Assembly (NCBI GenBank): GCA_030068075.1
Contig: CM057826.1
Location: forward strand, 78,031,312 to 78,095,311
DNA from: Paguma larvata
Lineage: Eukaryota; Chordata; Mammalia; Carnivora; Viverridae
Length of the DNA: 64,000 nt
Reading direction: 5' to 3'
How positions within the stretch are numbered: the first letter of the stretch is position 1; each line of letters opens with the position of its first letter. Below are positions 1 through 11,921 of this stretch, piece after piece. A program made the position numbers and the translations under genes. The notes under the pieces were generated by a model. It made no database searches, was not told the DNA's origin, and was given only the letters and a program-made list of their open reading frames with translations.

Positions 1-13
1 CTTTATTTTTTTC

Positions 14-670
14 TTTGAGGAAAATATATTTGCAATAAATATCTTAGTCCAAGGGTTAATATCTCTAATGTGAAGGAATTCTACAAATTGATAAGAATAT
101 GAGGAAAGTCATGATATAAACTTTGACAAATGGGCAATTCACAGAAAAGGAAATTCAAATGGTGAAGGGAATGCAAATGGAAACAAAAGATGCAATCTTC
201 ATCCTTTAATTGGTAGATATTAAAAAGAATATCCAGTGTTGATAAGAATGTAGAGAAAGGTCTTCTCAAATATTGCTGGTGGAAATGTGCATTGCTACAT
301 TAAAAAAAAAGAAATTAATAAAAATTAATAAATAAACTCTTTGACCTCGGAATCTTGCCAATGGAAGTAAAAACATCTACATTTAAGGATATTTAAATAT
401 ATATACATACAATCATTTTTGGGTTTGTTTGGGGTAGCCGTAAACTGGAAAGAATCAATATGATAAACGATTGAATTAACTATAGCACATCTGTAAGTTA
501 AAATATTACACAACTATTTAAACTAATGTTAGAATAATACTGATCTAGAGAGATGACTAAGATGTACTATAAAAAACAAATTATTGAATAATGTGAATAG
601 GGTGTATTTTAAAAAGGCATGTTCTGTCTACACATATAGTGTATGATGTGTATAATATAAATAAACATTC
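14..670 (+). repeat. Old L1 fragment, ORF2 end and 3' UTR
   Basis: The text AAGGGTTAATATCTCTAATG followed by a fragment like CTACAAATTGATAAGAA and GGGCAATTCACAGAAAAGG is typical of the end of L1 ORF2. The following AT-rich part resembles an L1M-type 3' UTR (ACAACTATTTAAACTAATGTT). It has many stops and is a relic. Confidence 0.65.
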
Positions 671-769
671 TTTTTTTTGTTATTTATATTAATAAGGAGG
701 GAAGTGTGGAAGGACAAATCCTGGTGTTAGCATTGGTTACTTTAAGGAAGCTAAGATGGAGACCTTTTT

Positions 770-831
770 TTCATCTTTGTTTTCTGTTGTTACTTTACAT
801 TTCATCTTTGTTTTCTGTTGTTACTTTACAT
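770..831. repeat. 31-bp tandem duplication
   Basis: The 31-bp unit (starting TTCATCTTTGTTTTCTG) occurs twice back to back at 770-800 and 801-831 with no mismatch. It directly abuts the poly-A side of the SINE at 840-1053. Confidence 0.9.
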
Positions 832-839
832 TTTATTTA

Positions 840-1053
840 TTTTTAAAAATATTTTTAAATTTATTTACTTGTTTTGAGTGAGAGAGAGTGAACAGGGGAG
901 GGGCAGAGAGAGAAGGAGAGAGAGAATCCCAAGCAGGCTCTGAGCTGTAAGTACAGAGCCCAATGTGGGGCTCGAACTTATGAACCACGAGATCATGACT
1001 TGAGCTGGAACCAAGAGTTGGACGCTTAACTACCTGAGCCACCCAGGCATCCC
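840..1053 (-). mobile_element. CAN-SINE (feline type)
   Basis: On the minus strand it runs from a GGGATGCCTGGGTGGCTCAG head through the tRNA-like body and (TC)n tract to an A-rich tail at 840. It is moderately diverged. Confidence 0.9.
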
Positions 1054-1398
1054 TATTTTGTTACTCTTTAGTTTAAAAAATTGACGAAGAAGATTTAAAT
1101 AAAAAATGAGTCATTCGTGTATTTAAATGAATTATTAGAGCTCATAGGTATTTTCCTGGGGAAAAGTTTGGTTTATAAATTCAGTGTTACCTACTGTCAC
1201 AGTAATGAAATTTTAACACTTTATTATTTCAAGTGAGAAAAAGATTCAAGATTTATACTATTACAAAAGTGTCCATAATCATATTTAACTATTTGGACGA
1301 CACTGCTATAAGCCAATTTTCCACAGGACTGGAGACAGAAAAAGCATGCCTCATCATTGGTAAGGCAATTAGTCCTTCTTCTCAAACCTTCCCTTTTC

Positions 1399-1614
1399 CT
1401 TTTTTTTTTAAATTTATTTTTAATATTTATTCTCGAGAGAGAGAGAGGGTGTGAGTGGGGGAGGGCAGAGAGAGAGGGACACACAGAATCTGAAGCAGGC
1501 TTCAGGCTCTGAGCTGTCAGCACAGAGCCCGATGCAGGGCTGGAAGTCCAAACCCGTGAGATCATCACCTGAGCCAAAGTTGGACACTTAACCAACTCAG
1601 CCATGCAGGTGCCC
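1399..1614 (-). mobile_element. CAN-SINE (feline type)
   Basis: Head at 1614 (GGGCACCTGCATGGCTGAG), body with TGAGATCATCACC complement, and A/T-rich tail near 1400. More diverged than most copies in the window. Confidence 0.9.
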
Positions 1615-2654
1615 TGATTTTCTCTTTGTTAATGTACTTCATCCCTTTAAGCCAGTATTCCATTCCAGATGATGAATCCCGTTTCTTTCCCAGGAAAATT
1701 AGTTCTTAAATTATTACTCTAGAATTATACTTCTACTTTGGATACTTTGTTTAATTCTAAGCTAGTGGGATTAGATCAAGCACCCACACAGATATTTATT
1801 GAACATGCTCACTATACTGGAATTTAAGTACCTAGAGATGCTTTTTTATTGTATGAGTAAAGTGGGTATTTTCTCTTTACACAAGGCATTTACTTTTTTT
1901 TCTTTGAGTTTTAGAGATGACTAGTTATTCATCAGTTTCTAGGACACATGTATTCCCAATTTAACATCTCTGAAATCCGGAGGTGTCTTGAAAATAATGG
2001 TGTGCTACAGTTTAATTGTTAGCATCATGTTTAGGAGGTTATACACATGCACACATTGGTATGTCTTATAATCAGGGGCACTTAGATTTGATGAAACACT
2101 GTAAGGATGGGGGAAAATGGAGCAAGCAGAGTATATTCAGAACACTGATTTGACCAAGTCATTAAACCCAAGTGACATGGGACAGAGGAAAAAGAACAAG
2201 AAGAGGCAGTAAGGTAGTATCATCCAAGTAACTAGAATTTTCCTTTGCCTGTGCCAGGATGCTAGGAAATGGTGGTCTTTTATACAAGAAAGGAGGATAT
2301 GGGAATAAGGAGGCCAATAATTTGAATGTTTGTAGACTCTCGTCTCCTTTACGGTACGTAGGGGAGAACTCAGTGAGGATGGGACAGAGACCAGTCTTAA
2401 AAAATGGATAATGTAAAGGAGGTAGAGAATCCTAGAAGAAATTTTAAAAAGAAAGCTTTTAAATCAAAGTTGTTTTAATAATTATTTGATAGTCTTGCAG
2501 AATCGACGTATATTCAATGACGTATCTTACGTTGAGACATTTTATTATGTAGTTGATAAGTTCAAATTACTCTCTAGAGAAGGTCAGAATGTATATCAAT
2601 TCAGTCGCAATACATAAACAGAGAGAATGACAAAATTAATATCCATATATATTT

Positions 2655-2850
2655 TTAAAGTTTTTATCTAAATTCCAGTTAACATACAGTATAATTAGTT
2701 TCACATGTACAAATTAGTGATTCAACACTTACGTACAATGCCCAGTGCTCATCACAAGTGCCCTTCTTCATCTCCATCACCACTTTCACTCATCCCTTCC
2801 CCCTCGTATTTCCTTTATTATGAATATTGTATAAGTTACTTTAGTGTAGA
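2655..2850 (-). mobile_element. Carnivore L1 3'-end fragment
   Basis: The complement reads the L1 3' end: GAGCACTGGGCATTGTACG, then the TGAATCACTA-like and CTGTATGTTAACTGGAATT segments. Only the terminal 200 bp or so is present. Confidence 0.75.
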
Positions 2851-2992
2851 GTATTCTCTCCATTAGTTTGTTGCTTTATGTCTTACCCAGTTTCAAATTC
2901 CTGGGATATATTTTCATTTAATGCCAATGCTTTCATTAGGCAAATCCTTTTGGAATGTACTTAACAGAATTAAAAATCTTCCATTCACTTAC

Positions 2993-3099
2993 TTGAACTC
3001 CAGAATGTTCATTTCATGGCGATAATCTCCCTGGACCATCTTTAAATTTGAGGTTTGCTCAGAACTGGATGCCTCAATCTTTTCTAAGAGCTGTATTAC
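2993..3099 (-). CDS. FAM81B: FAM81B coding exon, coiled-coil segment with NLKMVQGDYRHEM
   Basis: This 107-bp minus-strand exon has 35 whole codons plus two bases (AA). It encodes VIQLLEKIEASSSEQTSNLK, then MVQGDYRHEMNILEF. The family shows xxLLxKIE...SEQTSxLKM at the same place after the KNLDMK end of the preceding exon, so its position in the gene is clear. The acceptor is GTACTTTCATTAG with a pyrimidine-rich run; the donor is a strong GTAAGT at 2992-2987. The split codon must be finished by an exon that is not in the remaining 2.99 kb: I searched the left end on this strand for the next family segment and did not see it. The gene's last coding exons and 3' UTR therefore lie off the left edge. 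Confidence 0.92.
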
Positions 3100-3310
3100 C
3101 TAATGAAAGTACAAAAAGGAGCTTGTGTGTGTGTGTGTGAACAAAATCCCTAGCACTCACATTAATTATACTTTATTCCTAAAAGAGCCAAAAAACAACC
3201 TTGAAACTAAAGCATATTTGCATTTGAAAATGATCTTTTCTAAAGGAATGATTCAATAGTTATAGAACCATCTTCAAGTGTTCCATCCTGATGTCTATAA
3301 TATCCTTTTT

Positions 3311-3529
3311 TTTTTTAATTTTTTTTAATGTTTATTTATTTTTGAGACAGAGAGAGACAGAGCATGAGTCGGGGAGGGGCAGAGAGAGAGGGAGACACAG
3401 AATCTGAAGCAGGCTCCAGGCCCTGAGCTGTCAGCACAGAGCCTGACGCGGGGCTCGAACTCACAGACTGTGAGATCATGACCTGAGCCAAAGTCGGACG
3501 CTCAACCGACTGAGCCACCCAGGCGCCCC
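3311..3529 (-). mobile_element. CAN-SINE with target-site duplication
   Basis: Near-consensus copy with head GGGGCGCCTGGGTGGCTCAG at 3529. The flanks TATAATATCCTTTTT at 3296-3310 and again at 3530-3544 are a 15-bp target-site duplication. Confidence 0.95.
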
Positions 3530-4139
3530 TATAATATCCTTTTTGATAATAGGTTACCTAATGATCTAACAAAAACATAGTATTGATATTGGTTTATCAA
3601 TTTTTTAATTTTATCACTTTACTTCTTCCACAATTACCATGTAAGCTGGTATGTAACCTCTATCACCACTGTAACCTTACTGCACATCAGTTGACCAATG
3701 GTAAATATTCACCAAATACTTATTGAATAAATCTTTAAATGTACAATTAATTAGGCTCTGAGGAAGACACACAAGTGGACTAAGATTAGGCCTTAGGAAT
3801 TTCCAGGTAGGAATCTGACATGAGAACAAGTGAATCCCCGGTGAAATGACTTTAGAGCATATAAAGATAGGAAACAAGTTCCAGGTCTGGAAGTTAGGAT
3901 AAGAGTGGCTTCTACACAGCCAGAAACACTGAGGAAGTTCCTTTCGGTAAAAGGACTGCTTTGGAAAATAGACACAGAATTGTGGCACAGAATCGCACCT
4001 AAACTAATCACTGTCTGGGGGAATGAAACTACACAATGGGCTTTGGCCAAATAAAACAGTGACATGGAGGAAAATGGGCAGTTAACAAAATCTAAGTTTT
4101 GTTATTTGTTTTTTTGTGTTTTTTTTTGCTTTCTCCTTT

Positions 4140-4290
4140 TTTAATTTTAATTCAAGTTGGTTAACATGTAGTGTATTGTTGGTTTCAGCAGTAGAATGTA
4201 GTGATTCATCACTCACATATAACACCCAGTGCTCATCCCAAGAAGTCCCCTCTTTAACGCCCATCACCCATTGAGCCCATCTCCCCACCC
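4140..4290 (-). mobile_element. Carnivore L1 3'-end fragment
   Basis: The plus strand reads AGTTGGTTAACATGTAGTG, then TAGTGATTCATCACTCACA and ACACCCAGTGCTCATCCCA, the antisense of the carnivore L1 3' terminus. Confidence 0.85.
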
Positions 4291-4509
4291 ACCAAAATCT
4301 AAGATTCTCTTAGAAAACAAAGAGTTGAATAACAGAAAGCTTTGAATAGATCAATGTTGGGTAGGCAACCAATACCGCATGAATGACTGTTTATAGGAGA
4401 TCCACTTAAAAGAGGCTACTTATAGGAGGAATACTTAAAGGCAGAATTGTTAACAATAAAATATTAGACAAATACATTGCTGACAAAAGCAAAGGAAAAG
4501 CAAGCCAGT

Positions 4510-4627
4510 GTCTCCTGGGTGGCTCATGTGGTTAAGCATCTGACTCTTGATTTTGGCTCAGGTCACAATCTCATAGTTCCAGTTCAAGCTCCATGTCTGT
4601 GCTGTCGGCATGGAGCCTGCTTGGGAT

Positions 4628-4678
<51 letters not shown>

Positions 4679-4784
4679 TCTCTCTCTCTCTCTCTCTCTC
4701 TCCCCCCCTTCTCCTTCTCTCTCTGCCCCTCCTTTGCTCTATCACTATCTCTCAAAATAAATGTAAAAGAGTGTTTAAAAAAAA
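4510..4784 (+). mobile_element. CAN-SINE with expanded (TC)n tract
   Basis: Starts CTCCTGGGTGGCTCATGTGG and ends in AATAAATG plus an A-run. The internal pyrimidine tract (about 4630-4735) is expanded beyond the usual length. Flanks AAAGGAAAAGCAAGC and AAAGGAAAGCTAGC form an imperfect duplication. Confidence 0.9.
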
Positions 4785-5819
4785 GGAAAGCTAGCAAAAC
4801 AATATTGTTAGATTAAATGTTATTTGAGGCAAAGTATGTTAAATGGGACAAAGACTGTCATGTTTACAGATGAAGACTAGATTTCACAGTGAAGAGGCTT
4901 GAACATTTATTTATGTTATATACTGACTAAAAAGTAACAGCTGAGGAATTATAAGGATAAACTGAGATGATATATTAATGATTTTAAATGATTTCTCTTT
5001 GACCAACAAAGGCCAAATAAGTAAAATATAAATAAAGATATAGGAAGATATGAAAAATATAGCTTATTTAGTAGTTTTATATACCAAGCAATCTAAATTG
5101 GAAACAGTAAGAAACACTCATTCTTTCCCAGTGCCCAGTCAGCCTTTGCAACAACTAAGCAGACATGTCACTACAAAGAACTCAAATTATTCCACCAAGC
5201 AGGAAGAATACAGACCATGACTCTACACTGCACAGAAACTAGAAATTAATAAGAAAGTATAAAGAGATAAAAATCTGACAATTTATATTAAAAAAATCTC
5301 GTTTACTTCTAGTGTTTTGCATGGAAATGTGCCTCTCAGACCCCCTGCCAGGAGGAGCATAATTGGCCAAGGGCCTTGACTGCTATGTTTCAAACACATC
5401 ACTATGTGTGGATAGCATCTTTCCCATTGGCTTCCAGTGAGTGTCTGAATAGTATTCCTATGATGAGAGACTTTGGTTCAAAGAACTTGCTGAAACTATT
5501 AGAATGACTGTCTCAGATCTTCCCTCTTTCTCACAGGAGTCAGAACTATTTTGTCATCTGATGGTTCTTTCCATCTCCTCCAGCTCCCTCCCCGTTTTCC
5601 TTCACAGTTTTTTTTCCTCAGTAAATCTCTTGCTCATCAATTCCTTTATGGCATTTGTTTCTCTAAGGACTAACACTCTGTCAAAGAATACCTCAACTCT
5701 GCCATTACAATTTACCTAGGAAAGGATAATAAGAACATTATATATCAACAGGACACAGCCACATCTATAATCAGTGGTAAATTTCTGGCATTAAATGTTT
5801 TCATAATTATGTAAAAGAC

Positions 5820-5881
5820 AGAATAAAGCTATGCAAACCAACCACTAAAGAGAATAAAGCTATGTAAACCAACCACTAAAA
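5820..5881. repeat. 31-bp tandem duplication, slightly diverged
   Basis: The unit beginning AGAATAAAGCTATGCAAACC at 5820-5850 is followed by a copy at 5851-5881 that differs at two positions. Confidence 0.85.
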
Positions 5882-5930
5882 ATAATAACAAACCTAACTA
5901 TGGGAAAGCAGAATGAAGAAATTGACAAAC

Positions 5931-6490
5931 TGAGATAGGTGGAACGGCCCCTTTAAGACATCCATGCTCTAATTCCTGGAACCTGTGAATATGATATGTT
6001 AGATGGCCAATGGGATTTGCAGCTATAATGAAGGTTACAGATCTTGAAACAGGGAGATTATCCTGTCTTATCCAAGTGGGCCCAATTCAATCACATGAGC
6101 CTTTAAAAGCAGAGAACTTTCTCCAGCCAGAGTCAGAGAGGTTTAAAGCATGACATGGACTTGGCCTGTTCCTGGAGAGAGGCCACATGGAAAACATGAG
6201 AAAGAAGACTGGCAGCTGGGGGAACATGTCTCCAACTGACAGCCAGCAAGAACCTCAGTCACACAACTTCAAGAAACTGAATTCAGCCTAAAGCTTGAAT
6301 GAATTTGGGAGAGGACTAATTCCCAGAGCTGCCTCAAAGGAACATAGCCCTGCTGATATCTTGATTTCTGCCTGGTAGGGGATCTACTCTAGTCCACCCA
6401 GGCTTTTGACTTGCAGAAACTATGAGATATTTATGTTGCTATAAACCACCAAGTGTGTGGTCATTTGTTATGAATAGCAGACTAATATAC
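5931..6490 (+). mobile_element. MLT1-type MaLR solo LTR
   Basis: Characteristic order of MLT1 words: ATTCCTGGAACCTGTGAAT, GGGAGATTATCCTG, GTGGGCCCAATTCAATCACA, a CCTGCTGATATCTTGATTT part, and a terminal AGCAGACTAATAC-like end. Non-coding relic. Confidence 0.8.
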
Positions 6491-8892
6491 AAACATTAAA
6501 AAATTAATAAGTAAAAAAATAATAGGATGATATGTAAATCCAAAGGTTGTTTCTCTGAAAAGGTAGTAGACAATGTTTTTCTTGGTCTAAACATAAAGAA
6601 AACACATGGATACTAAAATTAAGAATAAGGAAAGATAGAGTAGTTATAAATATGATCCAAATAATGTAGTGAAAACATTCACAAAGCTGAAGTGATAGAT
6701 GAAATAGAAGCCAAATAATAATAGTTTTTAATTCACTTCTCTCAATCCAAGACAGAAGAATAGACCAAAAAAATAAGTAAGGATACAAAAGACCTAAACA
6801 GTAAGCAATTTTTTATATATCAGCTGAAATTTGTGCCCTAAAAATACAGAGTATATTCTTTTAGAACATGTAGAATATTTTGCTATCCAGCCACTAAAGA
6901 AACCCCTGAAAGTATTCAAAAAACTGAAACTGGTATATACAACATAAATTTCAATTACAGTAAGATAAAACTAAAAATGAATACCAGGATAACAAAAAAT
7001 CCTTAACTCAGGAAAAACAACAACCCCTCTTAAGCTGTTCAGTCAAAGGGAAAAATGCAATCTACAACTGCAGAATTCTAGGAAACCATGAGAACACTAT
7101 ATCAACCCTAGAGAATACAGGGAAGGAAATAAATTCTCAGGGAAAATTTATAGTCAAAAATGCTTCTATCAATAAAAGAAAGACTACAAATATATGGCTC
7201 AAAAAGTTAAAAAATGAACAGCAAAACATATCATAGGAAAAAGGAAAAAAATAAAAACAAAAGGTTAACTTGGTAAAAACGCATGGAAAACAAAATAGAA
7301 GAAGAACTTAAAAATACATAAAAAGACTGGCTCATTGGAGAGCAATCAATATAATTATTAAAGCATGAATAGCCTAACTAATCAAGGGGTGAAAAAAGCA
7401 CAAATAAAATGGTGAGGGAGAAAATATAAAAGCAGAAAGAATGAAAATAATCTCCATAGTATTTTGCACAATTTTGTGGAAATTAATTTCAAAATCTGGA
7501 TGAAAAGAGTACTTTTTTCCAAGCAGACGGAATTTACGAACGCTGACCCTTGAAAAGACAGAGCCTTTAAATAGACCAATTTCCATAGAAAAAACTGAGC
7601 AAAGATATCTAAGACCTCTTCTTCCCACTAAACCATTAGGCCTAGATGGCTTCAGAGGCAACACTGCTGAATCTTTAAAGAACAGATAATTGCAATGGTT
7701 TTTCAACTGTTTCAGAGCATAGGAAAAGAGAGGAAACTTCCAAATTATTTTTATGAAGTCAGCAAAACATCAATTCTAAAATCTGAAAAAGGTGGCACAA
7801 AAAGACTATTCTTGTTTATAAACATTGATGCAAACTTTGTAAAAAAAAAATCAGCATACAGTATCGGCACAATTTTAAAAACATCATAATCAAGCGCAAT
7901 TTATTTTTTAAAACAAGAATCGTTTAATAAGAAACATATCAATACAAATAATTATGGGAGTATAGTTTAGGAGAAAACTCACATGATTGTCTCCACAAAT
8001 GCTGAAAAGGCATTTGACAAAATTCGTAATCATTCTGGATTAAAAACAAAAACTCGATATAATAGGAATAGTTGCACATCAAGCATGTTCACTGAGGAAA
8101 CTTCCCTCACCATAAGGAAAACACTGGGGTGTTTCCATTAACGTCAGGAACCAGAGCAGGAGAACCACTATCCCCACACTACTAGTTAATATCATACTGG
8201 AGTTATTAAGGCAATTATAGCAGGGAGACAAATTATGTGTATGAAAGTGGGAAAAGATGAGTAAAATTATTATTTAAAAATCATATGATCGTGTACCTGG
8301 AAAAACAATAACAAACTGAAAATTTCCTATAATCAAGAGGAGAATTCACTAAGTTACTAGAATATAAAATTAATATAGCCTATGTTATATACACCTGACA
8401 ACACATCAAAAGATATGAGACTCCATTACAACAAACTAAAAAGAAAAAAGGTAACAAAATCCCAAAGTATGTTAAGATGATTCAAACATGAGGAAAATTT
8501 GAAACTATTCTTGAATGATAGAAAAGCAAACCTGAAGAAATAGGAATCACTCTATGTTCTTGGATAAAACAGTCCACATTATGACTTGGTCAATTCTAAA
8601 GGTACCTTATAATTTAATGTGGTTTAAATAAAAATTAAAAATGAGTTATTGTTATATGTTGGGAATAAACAGACTAATTTTGAAATTGTATGCCAAAACA
8701 AACAATTATCACCAGGAAAAGGGAGAAAAGAAAGCAATGACAGGGGCTTGCTGTACCAGATACTAAAAGTACCATAAGGTCTCAATGATTAAAATAATAA
8801 TTAAGACACATGCATATTAGAAAAACTCCAAATGGATCAAGAATTTAAGTATAAACAATAAAGTCATGAAAGTGCTAGAAGAAAATATTTGT

Positions 8893-9028
8893 AATTATTT
8901 TGAGGTGGAGAGACAGTGCAAGTGGTAGAAAGGCAGACAGAGAGGAAAGAGAGAATTCCAACCAAGCTCTGTGCTTTTGGTATGGAGCCTGATGTGGGAG
9001 AGTATGACCTGAGCCACCCAAGCACCCC
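8893..9028 (-). mobile_element. CAN-SINE, internally deleted
   Basis: Has the GAGAGAC tract, the CCAAGCTCTGTGC body and the TGACCTGAGCCACCCAAGCA head complement, but lacks the middle of the tRNA-like part. Confidence 0.75.
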
Positions 9029-9340
9029 TAGGGAATTTCCTTTTAAATGTAACTTAAAAGAAGCTACAAAAGAAAACACTGATAAATTTAGCTATAAATA
9101 GAGAACATAAGCGTGACAAAAGTCAAAAGACAAATGACAAACTGTGAAAATGTATTTGCAGCTTGTAACATGGAGAAATGCTCATCTCCCTAACATATAA
9201 AGAGCTCCTAAAAATTGAGAAGAAAAAGGAAAACAGACCACGAAGGAAATGGATAAAAGAGATGAATAGCTCACTGAAAAAGAAGTAGAAATAGGTCTTG
9301 AAGATGTGAACCTCATTCACAACAAGAAAGGGTAAGTGAA

Positions 9341-9539
9341 GGGGCGCCTGGGTGGCTCAGTTGGTTAAGCGTCTGATTCTTGATTTCAGCTCAGGTCATG
9401 TTCTCATGGCTCTTTATTGGTTTGAGCCCCATGCTGGGCTCTGTACTGACAGCTCAAAGCCTACTGGGATCCTCCCTTCCTCTCAGCCATGTACACTCTC
9501 TCAAAAATAAATAAATACATAAACACTAAAAAAAAAAAA
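9341..9539 (+). mobile_element. CAN-SINE
   Basis: Starts with GGGGCGCCTGGGTGGCTCAG and ends in a pure A-run. Flanking AAGTGAA on each side suggests a target-site duplication. It sits inside the L1 relic and is younger than it. Confidence 0.93.
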
Positions 9540-10021
9540 CAGAAAAGAGAGGCTAAGTGAAACATAGAGACTTTAGCTTTCTTTTTCCAATAAGAGTGGC
9601 AAAATTCAAAAGTCAACATCATTGGTGAGGCAATGTGTAAAATGTCCTCACTTTTACATTTTACTTTACATATGGCTGACAGCTGTGTGTTATGGTCAAA
9701 GCTCTGCAGAGAGCAAGATCTCTCGAAATAACAAACATGCACGTTGACCTAGCAGTCACACTTCTGGTTATTGATCCTACAAACTTACCTATGAACATAC
9801 ACACAATGACATCGGTGCAAGTTACATGTTGCAGTATTGTTTGAAAGAGAAAAATATTAAAAATGCTCAAATGTACATCTGTGAGAGATAGGTTAAATGA
9901 GCTATTGTACGCAAAGGAGGAATATATACAGCTGTAAAAAAGAATGAGGAAGCTTTCCATGTATTAGTATGACTAATCTCCAGGATGTATTTGTTTAGTT
10001 AAAAAAAATAGATGCATAGTA

Positions 10022-10062
10022 TAATATATATCTATATCTATATCTATATATCTATATATATA
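10022..10062. repeat. TA-rich microsatellite
   Basis: Imperfect (TATATC)n and (TA)n run directly beside the SINE tail at 10086. Confidence 0.85.
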
Positions 10063-10085
10063 GTATATGTTCAGTGTCACTTTTT

Positions 10086-10287
10086 AAAAACTTTTTTTAG
10101 GTTTATTTATTTATTTAGAGAGAGAGCAGGGGAGGGGCAGAGAGAGAGCGAGACAGAGAATCCCAAACAGGCTCCCCACTCTCAGGGCAAAACCCAATTC
10201 AGGGCTCAAACTCATGAACCTTGAGATCATGACCTAAGCTGAAATCAAGAGTCAGAGGCTTAACTCACTGAGCCACCTAGGTGCCCC
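10086..10287 (-). mobile_element. CAN-SINE
   Basis: Head complement at 10287 (TGAGCCACCTAGGTGCCCC), GAGAGAGCAGGGGAGGGGCA tract and T-rich tail complement. Moderately diverged. Confidence 0.92.
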
Positions 10288-10289
10288 AA

Positions 10290-11060
10290 ATCAAATTCTG
10301 AACTTAGATGCAATGTCAAATGCTGAATGATTACACAATGACTACATAGCAGAAATGCAGGAATGTTTCAGTATTGGGAAATGTATTGACACAGCACATT
10401 AGAAGTCCAAAGAAACAAACAAGTGAACAAATAAAAAAACCCTAATATGATGATTTAGGCATTTGTTGATGTCTACAAGGCATTTTTTAAGGTGAAATGT
10501 TCAGTCCTAACAAAAACTGAGTACTGGGGCGCCTGGGTGGCTCAGTTGGTTAAGCATCCGACTTCAGCTAAGGTCATGATCTCACGGTCCCCGAGTTTGA
10601 GCCCCACATCTGGCTCTGTGCTGACAGCTCAGAGCCTGGAGCTTGCTTCAGATTCTGTCTCCCTCTTTCTCTGCTCCTCCCCCACTCATGCTCTGTCTCA
10701 GTCTCTCAAAAGTAAATAAATGTTAAAAAATATTAAAAAATAAAATAAAATAAAAACTGAGTACTAATAAAAACTAATGGAAGTAAGTAGGAATTGAAGG
10801 GTTCTTTCTTAACATGATTAAAAATACATCAAACCAACAGCCAACAGCGAACAACAAAGACATCTCTAGTATAATAAGAAACTAAATAAGCTGCCTCCTA
10901 TGACCACTTTTATTTAAGTTATCTGGAAGATCTAGACATGGCTTTACAAAGGTTTTACATCAGAAAACCAGAAATAACATAGCTATGGTTTGTTTTTGAT
11001 ATGACTAAGTATTTTGGAAAACAAAGAGACTCAACCAAAAAACTATTAGGACTTAATTAG
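10290..11060 (+). mobile_element. Decayed L1 ORF2 fragment (reverse-transcriptase region)
   Basis: Plus-strand wording of L1 ORF2 is recognisable: GGAATGTTTCAGTATTGGGA, then GGAATTGAAGGGTTCTTTCT and TTAACATGATTAAAAATACA, later CAACCAAAAAACTATTAGGA. Frames are broken. A SINE at 10526-10751 splits it. Confidence 0.75.
10526..10751 (+). mobile_element. CAN-SINE with perfect 14-bp target-site duplication
   Basis: Head GGGGCGCCTGGGTGGCTCAG. AAAAACTGAGTACT occurs at 10512-10525 and 10752-10765. Inserted into the L1 ORF2 relic. Confidence 0.97.
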
Positions 11061-11921
11061 ATGGGTGCATAGGTGTGGGCAAGGTGAGCCCAATGGGATT
11101 GGAGTAACTTTTGTGCCCCTTTGAACCTTCTGCTCTTGATTATTTGGTATGAACAAATAATCACACACCAAACTTACATGTCCCCCTAATCTCAAAGGAA
11201 ATCCTTTGAGATTTCTACTTCGTTCTGCTCAAATGACTTCAGAGATGTGTTTCTTCTTATATAAGATATGTGACAAAGTAAGACACAGAAGAATTTGCAT
11301 TGACTCCTTTAGTTAAGTCATTGGGAGGCTGAAAACGGAGAGGCATTTCAGGCAGAAAAGAGCACAAACAATATGGAGGCTGTGCAAGATCTTAGAGTGA
11401 GTAGGGACCTACCTGCAGGTTGTTCAGGGTGAGCCACGAAAAATGGGGTGAGCTGAAGAGATCAGCAGGGGGCCAGGGTAGAGATGGCCTTTAAAGCCAG
11501 GGCAATGGATTCCTACATTTTATTGTGAGAGATGTAACCTATTTTAGGGATGTAACACAATCAATGCACATTTAGGTTGGATATTTAATAATAATAGCTT
11601 CCATGAGAAATTGTTTTGCTTATCATCTTTGGTTCTACAGTCTCTGAGGAAAACCCAGAGAGTAAAAGAATACCAGCAACAGTGGAATCAAGTAGCATGG
11701 ACTTACAATGGGTGGCTGTGTTGGAACATAGGAGGTACTCATTAAATTTTTGTTACTTCAACTGACAATGCTCACGGTATATATGCATGCCTGTCATACT
11801 TAAATGCTTTGAAAGAGAAGAGTGCTTTTGAAAAGTTTCCAACCAACTAGGCGCTTTGATAAGCTATAATGATCTTCTGGCAGTAACACATAATGTAAGA
11901 GTTCCAAGTATTTTCAGTTAC

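Larger units (their letters stand above)
1..2992 (-). other. FAM81B: FAM81B intron (left-edge part); no exon seen
   Basis: This is intron downstream of the last visible exon. It holds an L1 3' fragment (14-670), a 31-bp tandem duplication (770-831), two SINEs (840-1053 and 1399-1614) and an L1 3'-end fragment (2655-2850). The stretch 1615-2640 is AT-rich with no repeat or gene that I recognise. Confidence 0.6.
6491..10030 (+). mobile_element. Decayed L1, ORF2 and 3' UTR, about 3.5 kb
   Basis: The stretch is adenine-rich with decayed ORF2 wording on the plus strand, for example ATGCTGAAAAGGCATTTGAC (the 'DAEKAFDKI' region of the reverse transcriptase) near 8000 and GACAAATGACAAACTGTGAA near 9130. 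A 3'-UTR-like region follows to about 10.03 kb. No long frame survives. Two SINEs interrupt it (8893-9028 and 9341-9539). Confidence 0.7.
3100..11921 (-). other. FAM81B: FAM81B intron; repeat-rich, no exon seen
   Basis: This 8.8-kb intron is dominated by repeats: SINEs, an MLT1-type LTR, and about 4.3 kb of decayed L1 in two pieces. The stretches 3545-4130, 4800-5815 and 11070-11920 show no recognised repeat or gene, apart from L2- or MER-like wording around 11310-11540. Confidence 0.6.

Noticed and set aside
3336..3518. Recurring small protein MAQSVERPTLAQVMISxSVSS seen at many sites
   Set aside because: It is the translation of the tRNA-like SINE body, repeated wherever the SINE occurs.
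4558..4797. Arg/Glu-rich and Ser/Leu-rich frames around 4.6-4.8 kb
   Set aside because: They are translations of the (TC)n tract of a SINE.
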